Source of the DNA: Acidimicrobiales bacterium
GTDB taxonomy: Bacteria; Actinomycetota; Acidimicrobiia; Acidimicrobiales; JANYDT01
NCBI GenBank assembly: GCA_025358985.1
Contig: JANYHQ010000617.1
Span: forward strand, 1 to 14,731
DNA length: 14,731 nucleotides
Reading direction: 5' to 3'
This document shows, piece after piece, positions 6,585-12,638 of the stretch (positions within the stretch are counted from its first letter, which is position 1; the number at the start of each line of letters is the position of its first letter). The position numbers were made by a program, and so were the translations under genes. The notes beneath the pieces were generated by a model. That model saw only the letters and a program-made list of their open reading frames with translations, was not told the origin of the DNA and ran no database searches.

Positions 6585-8117
6585 TCACGTAGATGGAGGG
6601 ATCGGCTGAGGAGGTGGAGGGCCAACGTAACGAGCGGACGGACGGATGATTTTTCCGTCAACCGCTTGTTCCAAGATGTTGGCACACCACCCCACAACGC
6701 GACTCAGGGCGAATGTGGGCGTGAACATGTCACGCGGTAGGCCGCAGCGATCCATCACCACACCTGCGTAAAACTCTACGTTTGCATACAGTTTGCGGCC
6801 GGGCTTCAACTCATTGAGCATCGCCACCACGTGCTGTTCCACCTGTTGGGCGAAGTCCACCAGCGGCCCACCCAACGATACCGCCACCTCCTTCAACAGT
6901 GCCGACCTCGGATCTTCGGTGCGATAAACAGCATGGCCGAAGCCCATCAGTTTCTCGCCGGAGATGATGCGCTCGCGTACCCATTCGTCGATGCGATCGG
7001 GTGACCCGATCTCATCCAATGCCGCCAATGCCCGACTGGGCGCGCCCCCATGCAACGGTCCCGACAACGCACCCAACGCACCCGCCACGGCGGCTGGCAC
7101 ACTGGCGCCGGTCGAGGTGATGACTCGGCTGGTGAACGTAGATGCATTGAACCCGTGGTCCACGGTGAGAATGAGATACGTCTCCACGGCGCGTGCCAGT
7201 TCAGGGTCGGGGACCTCCCCGCTCAACATCCACAGGTAGTTGGCGGCGTGGCCCAGGTCGGGGCGTGGGGTCAACGGCGCTTCACCCATTTTCAATCGGT
7301 GTAGGGCGCACAGCACTGTGGGGGTCAACGCACACAAACGTAGGGCGTCGCGGCGTCGCTCGGCGGGTGTGAGATCGAGCACCGGCCGTGCGCCATCGAC
7401 TGCCCCCACCATTGCCAACACTCCCGCCAATGCGGCCAACGAAGTGTCGGGGGCCACTGCACCGGCCAGCATCGGCAACACTGCCGCCACCGCTGATGGA
7501 AGTGTTCGTAGCAACGATGCCTCGGCCACAAACGCAGCGCGTTCCTGCGCCGTCGGCAGACGACCCTCGAACATCAAGAACCACACGTCTTCGAATGTGC
7601 TTTTCCGAGCCAACTCCGTGGCGTCATATTGGCGGTAGTGGAAGAAGCCCTCTCGGCCCCGTACGTCGCCCACCTCGGTCTCGGCCACCACTACACCCTT
7701 CAGGCCACGGGGCACTTCCACGATTTCTGTGTCGAGCGCGATATCGGCCACCCGCATGAGGTCGCGCAGTGAGATCACTCCAATCACGTGGTCCAACTCG
7801 TCCACCACCGGAACGTGGCGGAACCCCCTTTCGCGCATTTGCAGCATGGCCACGCGAGCGGGGAGATGGCGGGTGACGGTGTCCACGGGGCTGCTCATCA
7901 CTTCACCCACCTTGATGACGGTGGGGTCGCCACCGGTGGCGGTGGCGCGCAGCAAATCACGTTCGGTGACCATCCCAGAAGCGCAGCCATCCACGGTCAC
8001 CACCACCGATCCCACATGACTTCCGTGCATCCGTCGGGCCGCTTCGCTCAAGGTTTCATCGCGACTTACCGTCACTGCAGGAGACGACATGACGGACTCA
8101 ACAGTGCGTAAGGTCAT
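6585..8117 (-). CDS. Citrate synthase with N-terminal CBS-domain pair
   Basis: 510 residues from ATG 8117; ATG 8138 and GTG 8141 are in-frame alternatives. Residues about 7-60 and 70-128 are two CBS motifs (VESVMSSPAVTVSRDETLSEA, then GMVTERDLL; GEVMSSPVDTVTRHLPARVAML, then GVISLRDLM). Such pairs usually bind adenine nucleotides. Residues about 138-498 are citrate synthase: His321 in TVDHGFNASTFTSRV, His356 in GPLHGGAP, His395 in GFGHAVYRTEDPR and R473/C478 in SRVVGWCANILEQ. The third catalytic residue, normally Asp in NVDF, is Glu448 in ANVEFYAGVVM; I recall Glu in other actinobacterial homologues but could not check. Methylcitrate synthase activity is possible. A proline-rich tail ends the protein. 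Nucleotide control through the CBS pair is inference. It is divergent from the second citrate synthase. Confidence 0.93.
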   Translation of the reverse strand: MTLRTVESVMSSPAVTVSRDETLSEAARRMHGSHVGSVVVTVDGCASGMVTERDLLRATATGGDPTVIKVGEVMSSPVDTVTRHLPARVAMLQMRERGFRHVPVVDELDHVIGVISLRDLMRVADIALDTEIVEVPRGLKGVVVAETEVGDVRGREGFFHYRQYDATELARKSTFEDVWFLMFEGRLPTAQERAAFVAEASLLRTLPSAVAAVLPMLAGAVAPDTSLAALAGVLAMVGAVDGARPVLDLTPAERRRDALRLCALTPTVLCALHRLKMGEAPLTPRPDLGHAANYLWMLSGEVPDPELARAVETYLILTVDHGFNASTFTSRVITSTGASVPAAVAGALGALSGPLHGGAPSRALAALDEIGSPDRIDEWVRERIISGEKLMGFGHAVYRTEDPRSALLKEVAVSLGGPLVDFAQQVEQHVVAMLNELKPGRKLYANVEFYAGVVMDRCGLPRDMFTPTFALSRVVGWCANILEQAVDGKIIRPSARYVGPPPPQPIPPST

Positions 8118-8186
8118 ATGGCCAGTGTGCAACCACATCACAGTTCAATCAATCTTGATCAATGCAATGTTGATATTGTCAATGTC
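8118..8186. promoter_or_regulatory. AT-rich divergent control region between two citrate synthases
   Basis: This 69-base gap is markedly AT-richer than its surroundings. It carries repeated TTGAT/CAAT elements: the palindrome TTGATCAA at 8155-8162, the dyad TTGA-N5-TCAA at 8170-8182, the dyad ATTG-T-CAAT at 8175-8183, and TTCAATCAAT at 8144-8153. The elements overlap the -10 of the rightward gene, so a protein bound here could control both synthases. The regulator is unknown; the helix-turn-helix on the rightward synthase is one candidate. Confidence 0.45.
8174..8179 (+). promoter_or_regulatory. -10-like hexamer for the HTH citrate synthase
   Basis: TATTGT ends seven bases before the ATG at 8187 and lies inside the AT-rich dyads. 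It supports 8187 as the start rather than the in-frame ATG at 8118, which abuts the divergent gene's start. Confidence 0.5.
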
Positions 8187-9425
8187 ATGACCGCCATCGG
8201 TGACCGACCATCAGGGGCCCCAGACGTTCAATGGCTGTCCGCCGATGCTGCCGCTCATCGGCTCGGAGTCAAGATCGGCACGTTGTACTCGTATGTGAGC
8301 AGAGGTGTCATCCGGTCTCATCCACTGAGTGAGGGGAAAGGTAGCCGGTTCGATCGAGCCGAAGTGGAGGGCCTGCTCACCCGGCGGCGTTCTCAACCGG
8401 GAGGCGGTGCCGACACCATTGTGGCCAGTCGCATCACGAGGCTCCATGAGGATGGTGTGCGTTATCGCGGACATCCCGTGGAGGATCTGGCCCGCCAGCA
8501 ATCGTTCGAAGAAGTGGCGTCATTGCTGTGGGACGTGGCTCACGACCCGTCACCGTGGCCAGTGATTCCGCTTCCCCGAGTGCCCATGAACGACACCACT
8601 GCACTGAGCGATCGCATCCGCGTGGCGGTGACCCTGGCTGCGTTGGTGGATGAGCATCGCCCCGATCTCCGGCGTGAGTCGGTGGTGGTGTCGGCTCGCA
8701 CCCTCATCGCCTCGGTGGTGGCGTCGTTGCCGCTGACCCCCACCCACGCACGCCCATCTCCGGACCGAGCTTTGCTGACCATCGGGGGTCATCGACGGCG
8801 GGCGTCGATAGCGGCGTCATTGGCGGCGCGTCTCGGAGCGCAACGTATGACACCGGCCCTGGTGCGGGCGGTGAACACGGCCTTGGTACTGACTGCCGAT
8901 CATGAATTGGCCACCTCCACGTTGGCCGCCAGGGTGGCTGCCTCTACCAGAGCCGACGTGTACTCCACGGTGCTGGCTGGTGCGTCATGTGGTGGTCCGT
9001 TGCATGTGGGTGCGTCGAGAGGGGTGGCGTTGTTGCTTCGCGATGCTGAGCAACGAGGGGTGGCAACCGCGGTGGGGGAGGTGTTGCGCGATGGCCGACC
9101 TGTACCTGGGTTCGGTCACAAGGTATATGCCCGGGACCCGCGTTTCCGAGTGCTGTGGGAGGTTCTGGAAGGCTCTGGTCTACCGGCCGCCCGGAGCGAC
9201 CTGGCGGCCCGGGTGGTGGCCTTTGCTGCCGAACGGGTACCGGTGCAGCCCAATATCGACTTCGCTGGCGCTGCCCTCGCCTTCGCCGCAGGTATGCGTA
9301 CTGACGCGTTCGAGGCCGTGTTCTTGGTGGCCAGGATGGCGGGCTGGGTGGCTCATACGCTGGAGGAATACGACGAGGCCCCGCTTCGCTTCCGCATGCG
9401 GGGGCTCTATGTAGGAAGCAATTAG
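8187..9425 (+). CDS. Citrate synthase-family protein with N-terminal helix-turn-helix
   Basis: 412 residues. Residues about 15-68 form a MerR/excisionase-type HTH (VQWLSADAAAHRLGVKIGTL, SYVSRGVI, then GSRFDRAEVEGLLTRRR). The rest is citrate synthase-like: SRITRLHEDGVRYRGHPVEDL, His239 in TADHELATSTLAARVAAST, His273 in GGPLHVGAS, His311 in PGFGHKVYARDPR and Asp358 in QPNIDFAGAALA. The full His-His-Asp set is therefore present and the enzyme is probably active, making citrate or methylcitrate. Sequence between about 120 and 225 is weakly conserved. HTH-citrate synthase fusions occur in actinobacteria, from memory. The HTH could bind DNA, perhaps its own promoter, or serve only structurally; neither is shown here. 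It is divergent from the CBS-type synthase, and the toxin-antitoxin pair follows 31 bases downstream. Confidence 0.9.
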   Translation: MTAIGDRPSGAPDVQWLSADAAAHRLGVKIGTLYSYVSRGVIRSHPLSEGKGSRFDRAEVEGLLTRRRSQPGGGADTIVASRITRLHEDGVRYRGHPVEDLARQQSFEEVASLLWDVAHDPSPWPVIPLPRVPMNDTTALSDRIRVAVTLAALVDEHRPDLRRESVVVSARTLIASVVASLPLTPTHARPSPDRALLTIGGHRRRASIAASLAARLGAQRMTPALVRAVNTALVLTADHELATSTLAARVAASTRADVYSTVLAGASCGGPLHVGASRGVALLLRDAEQRGVATAVGEVLRDGRPVPGFGHKVYARDPRFRVLWEVLEGSGLPAARSDLAARVVAFAAERVPVQPNIDFAGAALAFAAGMRTDAFEAVFLVARMAGWVAHTLEEYDEAPLRFRMRGLYVGSN

Positions 9426-9439
9426 CTCCACCTATTCTG

Positions 9440-9458
9440 ATGCTACGTTCTGTGGCAT
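9440..9458 (+). promoter_or_regulatory. Promoter and candidate operator of the toxin-antitoxin pair
   Basis: The -10-like TACGTT (9444-9449) ends seven bases before the ATG at 9457. It lies within a dyad of ATGCTAC, five bases, then GTGGCAT, whose seven pairs include one T-G mismatch. The dyad covers both the -10 and the start codon, where an autorepressing ribbon-helix-helix antitoxin would be expected to bind. Repression is inference. Confidence 0.4.
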
Positions 9459-9744
9459 GAGAGTGCGCATATCCACCACGATTGATGGTGAACGCCTGGA
9501 AGCAGCACGGCTTCGGTCGGGTCGTCGAGACAGTGAATTGTTCGACCTTGCCCTGATCGCGTTGCTCGACACCCTGGATCAAGAAGACGAACTGCGAGCC
9601 ATCGAGGCACAGCCGTACGACAGGGATCCCGACCTTGTGCTGGCCGTGCCCCAAACCTTTGATGAGCGCTACGACGGGGCCATTCCGGAGTCCGTCCGAT
9701 TGCTGGCCGAAGAACGACGTGCCGCCAGGTTGCGCCAACCGTGA
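9457..9744 (+). CDS. Ribbon-helix-helix antitoxin of a MazF-type module
   Basis: 95 residues. The first 45 (MRVRISTTIDGERLEAARLR, then RRDSELFDLALIALLDTL) fit a ribbon-helix-helix fold: one short strand used for DNA contact followed by two helices. The remainder is acidic then basic (EDELRAIEAQPYDRDPDL, then AEERRAARLRQP), as expected of an antitoxin tail that wraps the toxin. The stop codon overlaps the toxin's GTG start in GTGA, so the pair is translationally coupled, with the antitoxin made first. It would neutralise the toxin and probably repress its own promoter, where a dyad overlaps the -10. The family call rests on fold pattern and position more than on a specific named motif. Confidence 0.8.
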   Translation: MRVRISTTIDGERLEAARLRSGRRDSELFDLALIALLDTLDQEDELRAIEAQPYDRDPDLVLAVPQTFDERYDGAIPESVRLLAEERRAARLRQP

Positions 9745-10070
9745 TCGCCACACTCGGGCATGGTCAGATCTGGTGGGCGGACCTAGACAACGACAAAGTA
9801 CGACCGGTCGTCATATTGACCCGTGCACCCGTTGCGAAACGCTTGAAGCGTGTCTTGGTGGCACCGGTTACTTCGACTATTCGCAGTATTCCCACAGAGG
9901 TGGCGCTCTCTCGGGCTACCGGTATTCGGCAAGGTTCGGTGGCCAATCTCGACAACTCGTTGCTACTGGATGTGGATCGACTGCTCGAACTCATCGGGTC
10001 AGTGGAACGCCACGAGTGGCCCGGATTCTGTACCGCCATGCAACGGGTGATGGGATGCCCACGTTCGTGA
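9741..10070 (+). CDS. MazF/PemK-type endoribonuclease toxin
   Basis: 109 residues from GTG 9741, the normal size for MazF/PemK. The family signatures are GQIWWADLDNDKVRPVVILTR (8-28), with the conserved Arg-Pro pair near residue 21, and RVLVAPVTSTIRSIPTEVAL, with the Pro-Val-Thr-Ser-Thr strand. These are followed by GSVANLDNSLLLDVDRLLELIG and a closing helix (WPGFCTAMQRVMG). Family members cleave RNA at short sequences and slow growth when the antitoxin is lost; the sequence specificity cannot be read here. The frame is intact, which suggests an active module. It converges on the next gene with an 18-base gap. Confidence 0.9.
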   Translation: MIATLGHGQIWWADLDNDKVRPVVILTRAPVAKRLKRVLVAPVTSTIRSIPTEVALSRATGIRQGSVANLDNSLLLDVDRLLELIGSVERHEWPGFCTAMQRVMGCPRS

Positions 10071-10088
10071 ACAGTGAGAGATGAATGG

Positions 10089-11177
10089 TCAGGGTCGCAC
10101 GTCGGTGTAGGAGGTGAAGCCGCTGGGAGCGTGAGGGCCGCTGATCAGCATCTCCAGAATGCCCATGCCCCGCACCCCATCGTCACGTACCGCGTCACAG
10201 AGAATCTGGACGTGATTGAACAGAAGGTCGGCTTCTGGTGCATTGGCGGACACGAACGAGTCGTGCGTTCGCTCATCTGGCCCTACCCACATGCCATGGC
10301 CCCAGGTGGGATGGGAGTAGCCGATGCCCTGCATGAAGAACGTGAGCCGGGGCTCCAGCGTGATGCCCAGAGATCGTATGGGTAACTGCAGTGTCATGGT
10401 GAACCCGTCGGCGTGGCGGGAGCCGGGCCGCCACTCAATACCGTAAGTATGCGTACCGTAGGTGGAGACGTCCGATCCTGCCAGTGTGATGGCGGCGTTT
10501 TCGTGCCAACGGCTGCCGTCAGGGTCTTCGTTCACATCGAACAACACGTTCATGTCGTCGAAGTTCAACGGCGCCCAGAGCCAGTAGTAAGTGGGCATAG
10601 GGCCGTCGGGTGCGGAGGTTGTGTCGCGTGCTCCCATGGGCCGGATACCCCACGAACGATCACGGGTGCCACGCCACGTAGGGGCATGCACTTCGTGGCG
10701 CACGCCATCGGCCTGGATCCATCCCTCCCACGCACCATTCTGGGTGAGCCTGGTGATGTCGAACACCGTGAGGTGGCCAGGCGCCCACCGGTAGTGCGGC
10801 TCTTCGAAGGCGACGGCGCGGGCGCTGAACATGAGGTCAGCAGCAATACCGGAATCGGGATCGTCCACCACCAGACGTACCCGTTTCAGTGGTTCCACCA
10901 GCTCCACCCGCACTGGCCCAACGTGTAAATCCAATCGGTCGGCGCCCAACAACCGCGACCCCCGGACGTTGCGCTGTACCCCGTTGCAGATGAACGAAAA
11001 GGCAGCATCGGCCACATTGCGCCCCGGATACTGCCCGAACGCCGCCGCAAAGTACATATCCCCCGAATCGGGGTACCCGCAGAAGAAGAACCGGTCGTAG
11101 AGGTTGCGATCCACTCCAGGATCACGAAACGCACGGCTGGTTTGGTGCAGGGGATAATCGTCAGCCGGGGTGATCAT
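10089..11177 (-). CDS. Conserved protein of unknown function (DUF7064/7065-like)
   Basis: 362 residues with no signal peptide or membrane segment. The sequence is rich in aromatic beta-strand patterns: NLYDRFFFCGYPDSGDMYFAA, FGQYPGRNVADAAFSF, FEEPHYRWAPGHLTVFDITR, the signature TRDRSWGIRPMGARD (171-185), and YYWLWAPLNFDDMNVLFDVNED. This resembles a widespread actinobacterial family placed, from memory, under DUF7064/DUF7065, with a lipocalin-like AttH/CrtC-type beta fold. The substrate and reaction are unknown, and a role in lipid or steroid-like metabolism is only a guess from such folds. The start at 11177 has TACGAT five bases before it. It is divergent, across 42 bases, from a gene with a similar R-x-x-x-W-G signature. 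Confidence 0.75.
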   Translation of the reverse strand: MITPADDYPLHQTSRAFRDPGVDRNLYDRFFFCGYPDSGDMYFAAAFGQYPGRNVADAAFSFICNGVQRNVRGSRLLGADRLDLHVGPVRVELVEPLKRVRLVVDDPDSGIAADLMFSARAVAFEEPHYRWAPGHLTVFDITRLTQNGAWEGWIQADGVRHEVHAPTWRGTRDRSWGIRPMGARDTTSAPDGPMPTYYWLWAPLNFDDMNVLFDVNEDPDGSRWHENAAITLAGSDVSTYGTHTYGIEWRPGSRHADGFTMTLQLPIRSLGITLEPRLTFFMQGIGYSHPTWGHGMWVGPDERTHDSFVSANAPEADLLFNHVQILCDAVRDDGVRGMGILEMLISGPHAPSGFTSYTDVRP

Positions 11178-11182
11178 GGGGC

Positions 11183-11188
11183 ATCGTA
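11183..11188 (-). promoter_or_regulatory. -10-like hexamer for the leftward DUF7064-like gene
   Basis: Minus-strand TACGAT ends five bases before the ATG at 11177. A weak -35-like TTTGCA lies 16 bases upstream. Confidence 0.4.
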
Positions 11189-11196
11189 GATCGACA

Positions 11197-11229
11197 CCAT
11201 CACCTGCAAAGATTCAGCAATGGTGATGG
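11197..11229. repeat. Dyad over the start of the rightward gene
   Basis: CCATCACC (11197-11204) is an exact reverse complement of GGTGATGG (11222-11229). TGC (11205-11207) and GCA (11217-11219) extend the pairing inwards past a two-base bulge. The dyad covers the ATG at 11220 and sits in the 42-base divergent gap. It could be an operator, or an RNA hairpin hiding the start. Confidence 0.35.
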
Positions 11230-11882
11230 CCCATAACAACGATGAGCGCCGTCACCGCACTGGAGCGGGCGAGTGGTGGGGCGAGACGTGGGGCTTCGAG
11301 GTACACGACAAAACCGTGGGGCTGGCGGCGTTTGTACAGCTCATTGTGCATCCACGCCGTCGATCTTGCTGGTTCGTGGCTGCCGTGCGTCGACCGGGCC
11401 ACCCGTATGTGCTGTGCCGCGAGCTCGACCTCGGCCCGCCTGCTGATCCCCTAGAGATCCGCGGCTCGGCGCTCTGGGCCCACTTCATCTGTGAGACCCC
11501 GTTAGAGCATTGGACGGTGGCTATGGAGGCGTATGCGGTGGCCCTTGAACCGCCCGCGCAGGCGTGGCAGGGCGAGCGAGGCACCCGCTTGGGTCTGGCG
11601 TGTGATTTGGAGTGGGAATCCACGCAGACGCCGGCCATCGACGTGAGCGCGAACGTTAGGGGTTACACGCTGGACTGCGTGGTGCACGGCGACCTACAGG
11701 TGGGTGATGACCAGTTGAACATCGCTGGTGTGGGCATACGCAGCCACCACTGGGGGTTGCTCAACGAGGCGTGGCTCACTGCCACTTGGCCCCCGCCATC
11801 GACCGGATTGCTAGACGAGGGGTGGGCCCCCTGGATGGTGGACATCGGAGATCAGCCGCTGCGCTTGGCCCGTCGTCTGTGA
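11220..11882 (+). CDS. Hypothetical protein with RSHHWG signature
   Basis: 220 residues from ATG 11220; ATG 11226 is equally possible, and neither has a ribosome-binding site. Visible blocks are EWWGETWGFEVHDKTVGLAAFVQLIVHP (18-45), FICETPLEHWTVAMEAYAVAL (89-109), LACDLEWES (126-134) and GVGIRSHHWGLLNEAWL (171-187). The order (Trp-rich start, 'ETPLEHW', 'DLEW', then an R-x-H-x-W-G motif) recalls longer actinobacterial proteins ending in a 'GFGxRDHSWG' region, which I remember as relatives of the DUF7064 group. It therefore looks like a shorter paralogue of its divergent neighbour. There is no signal peptide. Function is unknown, and the relationship is inference from shared motifs. Confidence 0.65.
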   Translation: MVMAHNNDERRHRTGAGEWWGETWGFEVHDKTVGLAAFVQLIVHPRRRSCWFVAAVRRPGHPYVLCRELDLGPPADPLEIRGSALWAHFICETPLEHWTVAMEAYAVALEPPAQAWQGERGTRLGLACDLEWESTQTPAIDVSANVRGYTLDCVVHGDLQVGDDQLNIAGVGIRSHHWGLLNEAWLTATWPPPSTGLLDEGWAPWMVDIGDQPLRLARRL

Positions 11883-11940
11883 ATGAGTGCGGTGAGGCCG
11901 GGGAACTCCAGATGGGCCGCCAAACGTCCGATACGTGACT

Positions 11941-11960
11941 GTCCGAGAAGTACCTCGGAC
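11941..11960. repeat. 7-bp perfect inverted repeat upstream of the exported protein gene
   Basis: GTCCGAG and CTCGGAC flank the six-base loop AAGTAC. It lies 58 bases after the preceding stop and 18 bases before the ATG at 11979. It could be a weak terminator for the upstream gene or an operator. There is no T-run. Confidence 0.35.
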
Positions 11961-11968
11961 CAGAACGT

Positions 11969-11973
11969 GAGGT
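11969..11973 (+). promoter_or_regulatory. Ribosome-binding site of the exported protein gene
   Basis: GAGGT lies five bases before the ATG at 11979. This is one of the few properly spaced Shine-Dalgarno sequences in the window and supports 11979 over the in-frame ATG at 11994. Confidence 0.45.
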
Positions 11974-11978
11974 AGTCG

Positions 11979-12632
11979 ATGTCCAAGCGAGCAATGGCCG
12001 TAGTTCTCACCGCCATGGCACTGAGTGGTGGCGCGTTTGGCGGCCCGGGGGCGTCGGCTCCGGTGTCGGCCGCCACTCGGACCTCTGGATGTTCGGCCAA
12101 GAACCTCGGTCAATTGCGTTTCGACCTCACCAAGGGCACCGTGCAGGTGTGCGCCCGCGCCGGCCGCTCGTACGTATTTCGGGCTGCCTCCTCGGCGGAG
12201 TCCCGGGTTCCTTACGCCGCTTATTTCACCCCCATGGTGGGGGCAACGTATGTGGACATACCTCAGGACGTTGCGGCATTGTTGGTGAAGTCCCTGGCGC
12301 CCGTGTTCCGAGACCAATCCGGAAAGTCCGTGTTCTCCGGGTTCGCCACGTTCGGACTGCACAGCAACGCCTCGCTGGCGGTCGCGGACACTGTCATGGT
12401 GGTGTTGCCGCTGACGGCGCTGGCGAGGGCAGTGTTCGATCAGATCGAGATTCGGGCCCAGATGGAGGCTGCGGGCGAGGTGGTCACTATCGCTGGCAGG
12501 CCACTCGTTGCCACCCAGGCCGCATACATTTTTGTGGGACAGGCATCGATGGTTGTCTTTTCTGCCATTGGTGACAAGGGACCCACGGAGGCCACGATCT
12601 CTGCGTGGCTCACCGCCCACCCAGGTGCCTGA
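11979..12632 (+). CDS. Predicted exported protein of unknown function
   Basis: 217 residues. The N-terminus is a classical Sec signal: a positive start (MSKR), a hydrophobic core (AMAVVLTAMALSGGAFGG) and a small-residue cleavage region (GASAPVSA-ATR, about residue 32). The mature part has two cysteines (CSAKNLGQL and VQVCARAG, about residues 38 and 58) that could form a disulphide. A long stretch follows, VPYAAYFTPMVGATYVDIPQDVAALLVKSLAPVF, then alternating hydrophobic blocks (VADTVMVVLPLTALARAVF, TQAAYIFVGQASMVVFSAIG). I recognise no family. It may be a cell-envelope or lipid-interacting protein, but nothing in the sequence proves this. It has its own ribosome-binding site, which contrasts with the leaderless-looking genes nearby, and it converges on sdhB with a six-base gap. 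Confidence 0.7.
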   Translation: MSKRAMAVVLTAMALSGGAFGGPGASAPVSAATRTSGCSAKNLGQLRFDLTKGTVQVCARAGRSYVFRAASSAESRVPYAAYFTPMVGATYVDIPQDVAALLVKSLAPVFRDQSGKSVFSGFATFGLHSNASLAVADTVMVVLPLTALARAVFDQIEIRAQMEAAGEVVTIAGRPLVATQAAYIFVGQASMVVFSAIGDKGPTEATISAWLTAHPGA

Positions 12633-12638
12633 GTTCTC

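Noticed and set aside
8118..8186. Upstream in-frame ATG at 8118 as start of the HTH citrate synthase
   Set aside because: The added 23 residues (MASVQPHHSSINLDQCNVDIVNV) are not domain-like, they cover the AT-rich control region and abut the divergent start. TATTGT sits seven bases before 8187.
11852..12100. Open minus-strand frame with protein-like sequence (IDYLTFWSEVLLGQSRIGRLAAHLEFPGLTALI)
   Set aside because: It overlaps the end of one gene and the start and signal peptide of another, and has no promoter hexamer or ribosome-binding site. It may be a remnant, but a homology search would be needed to support it.
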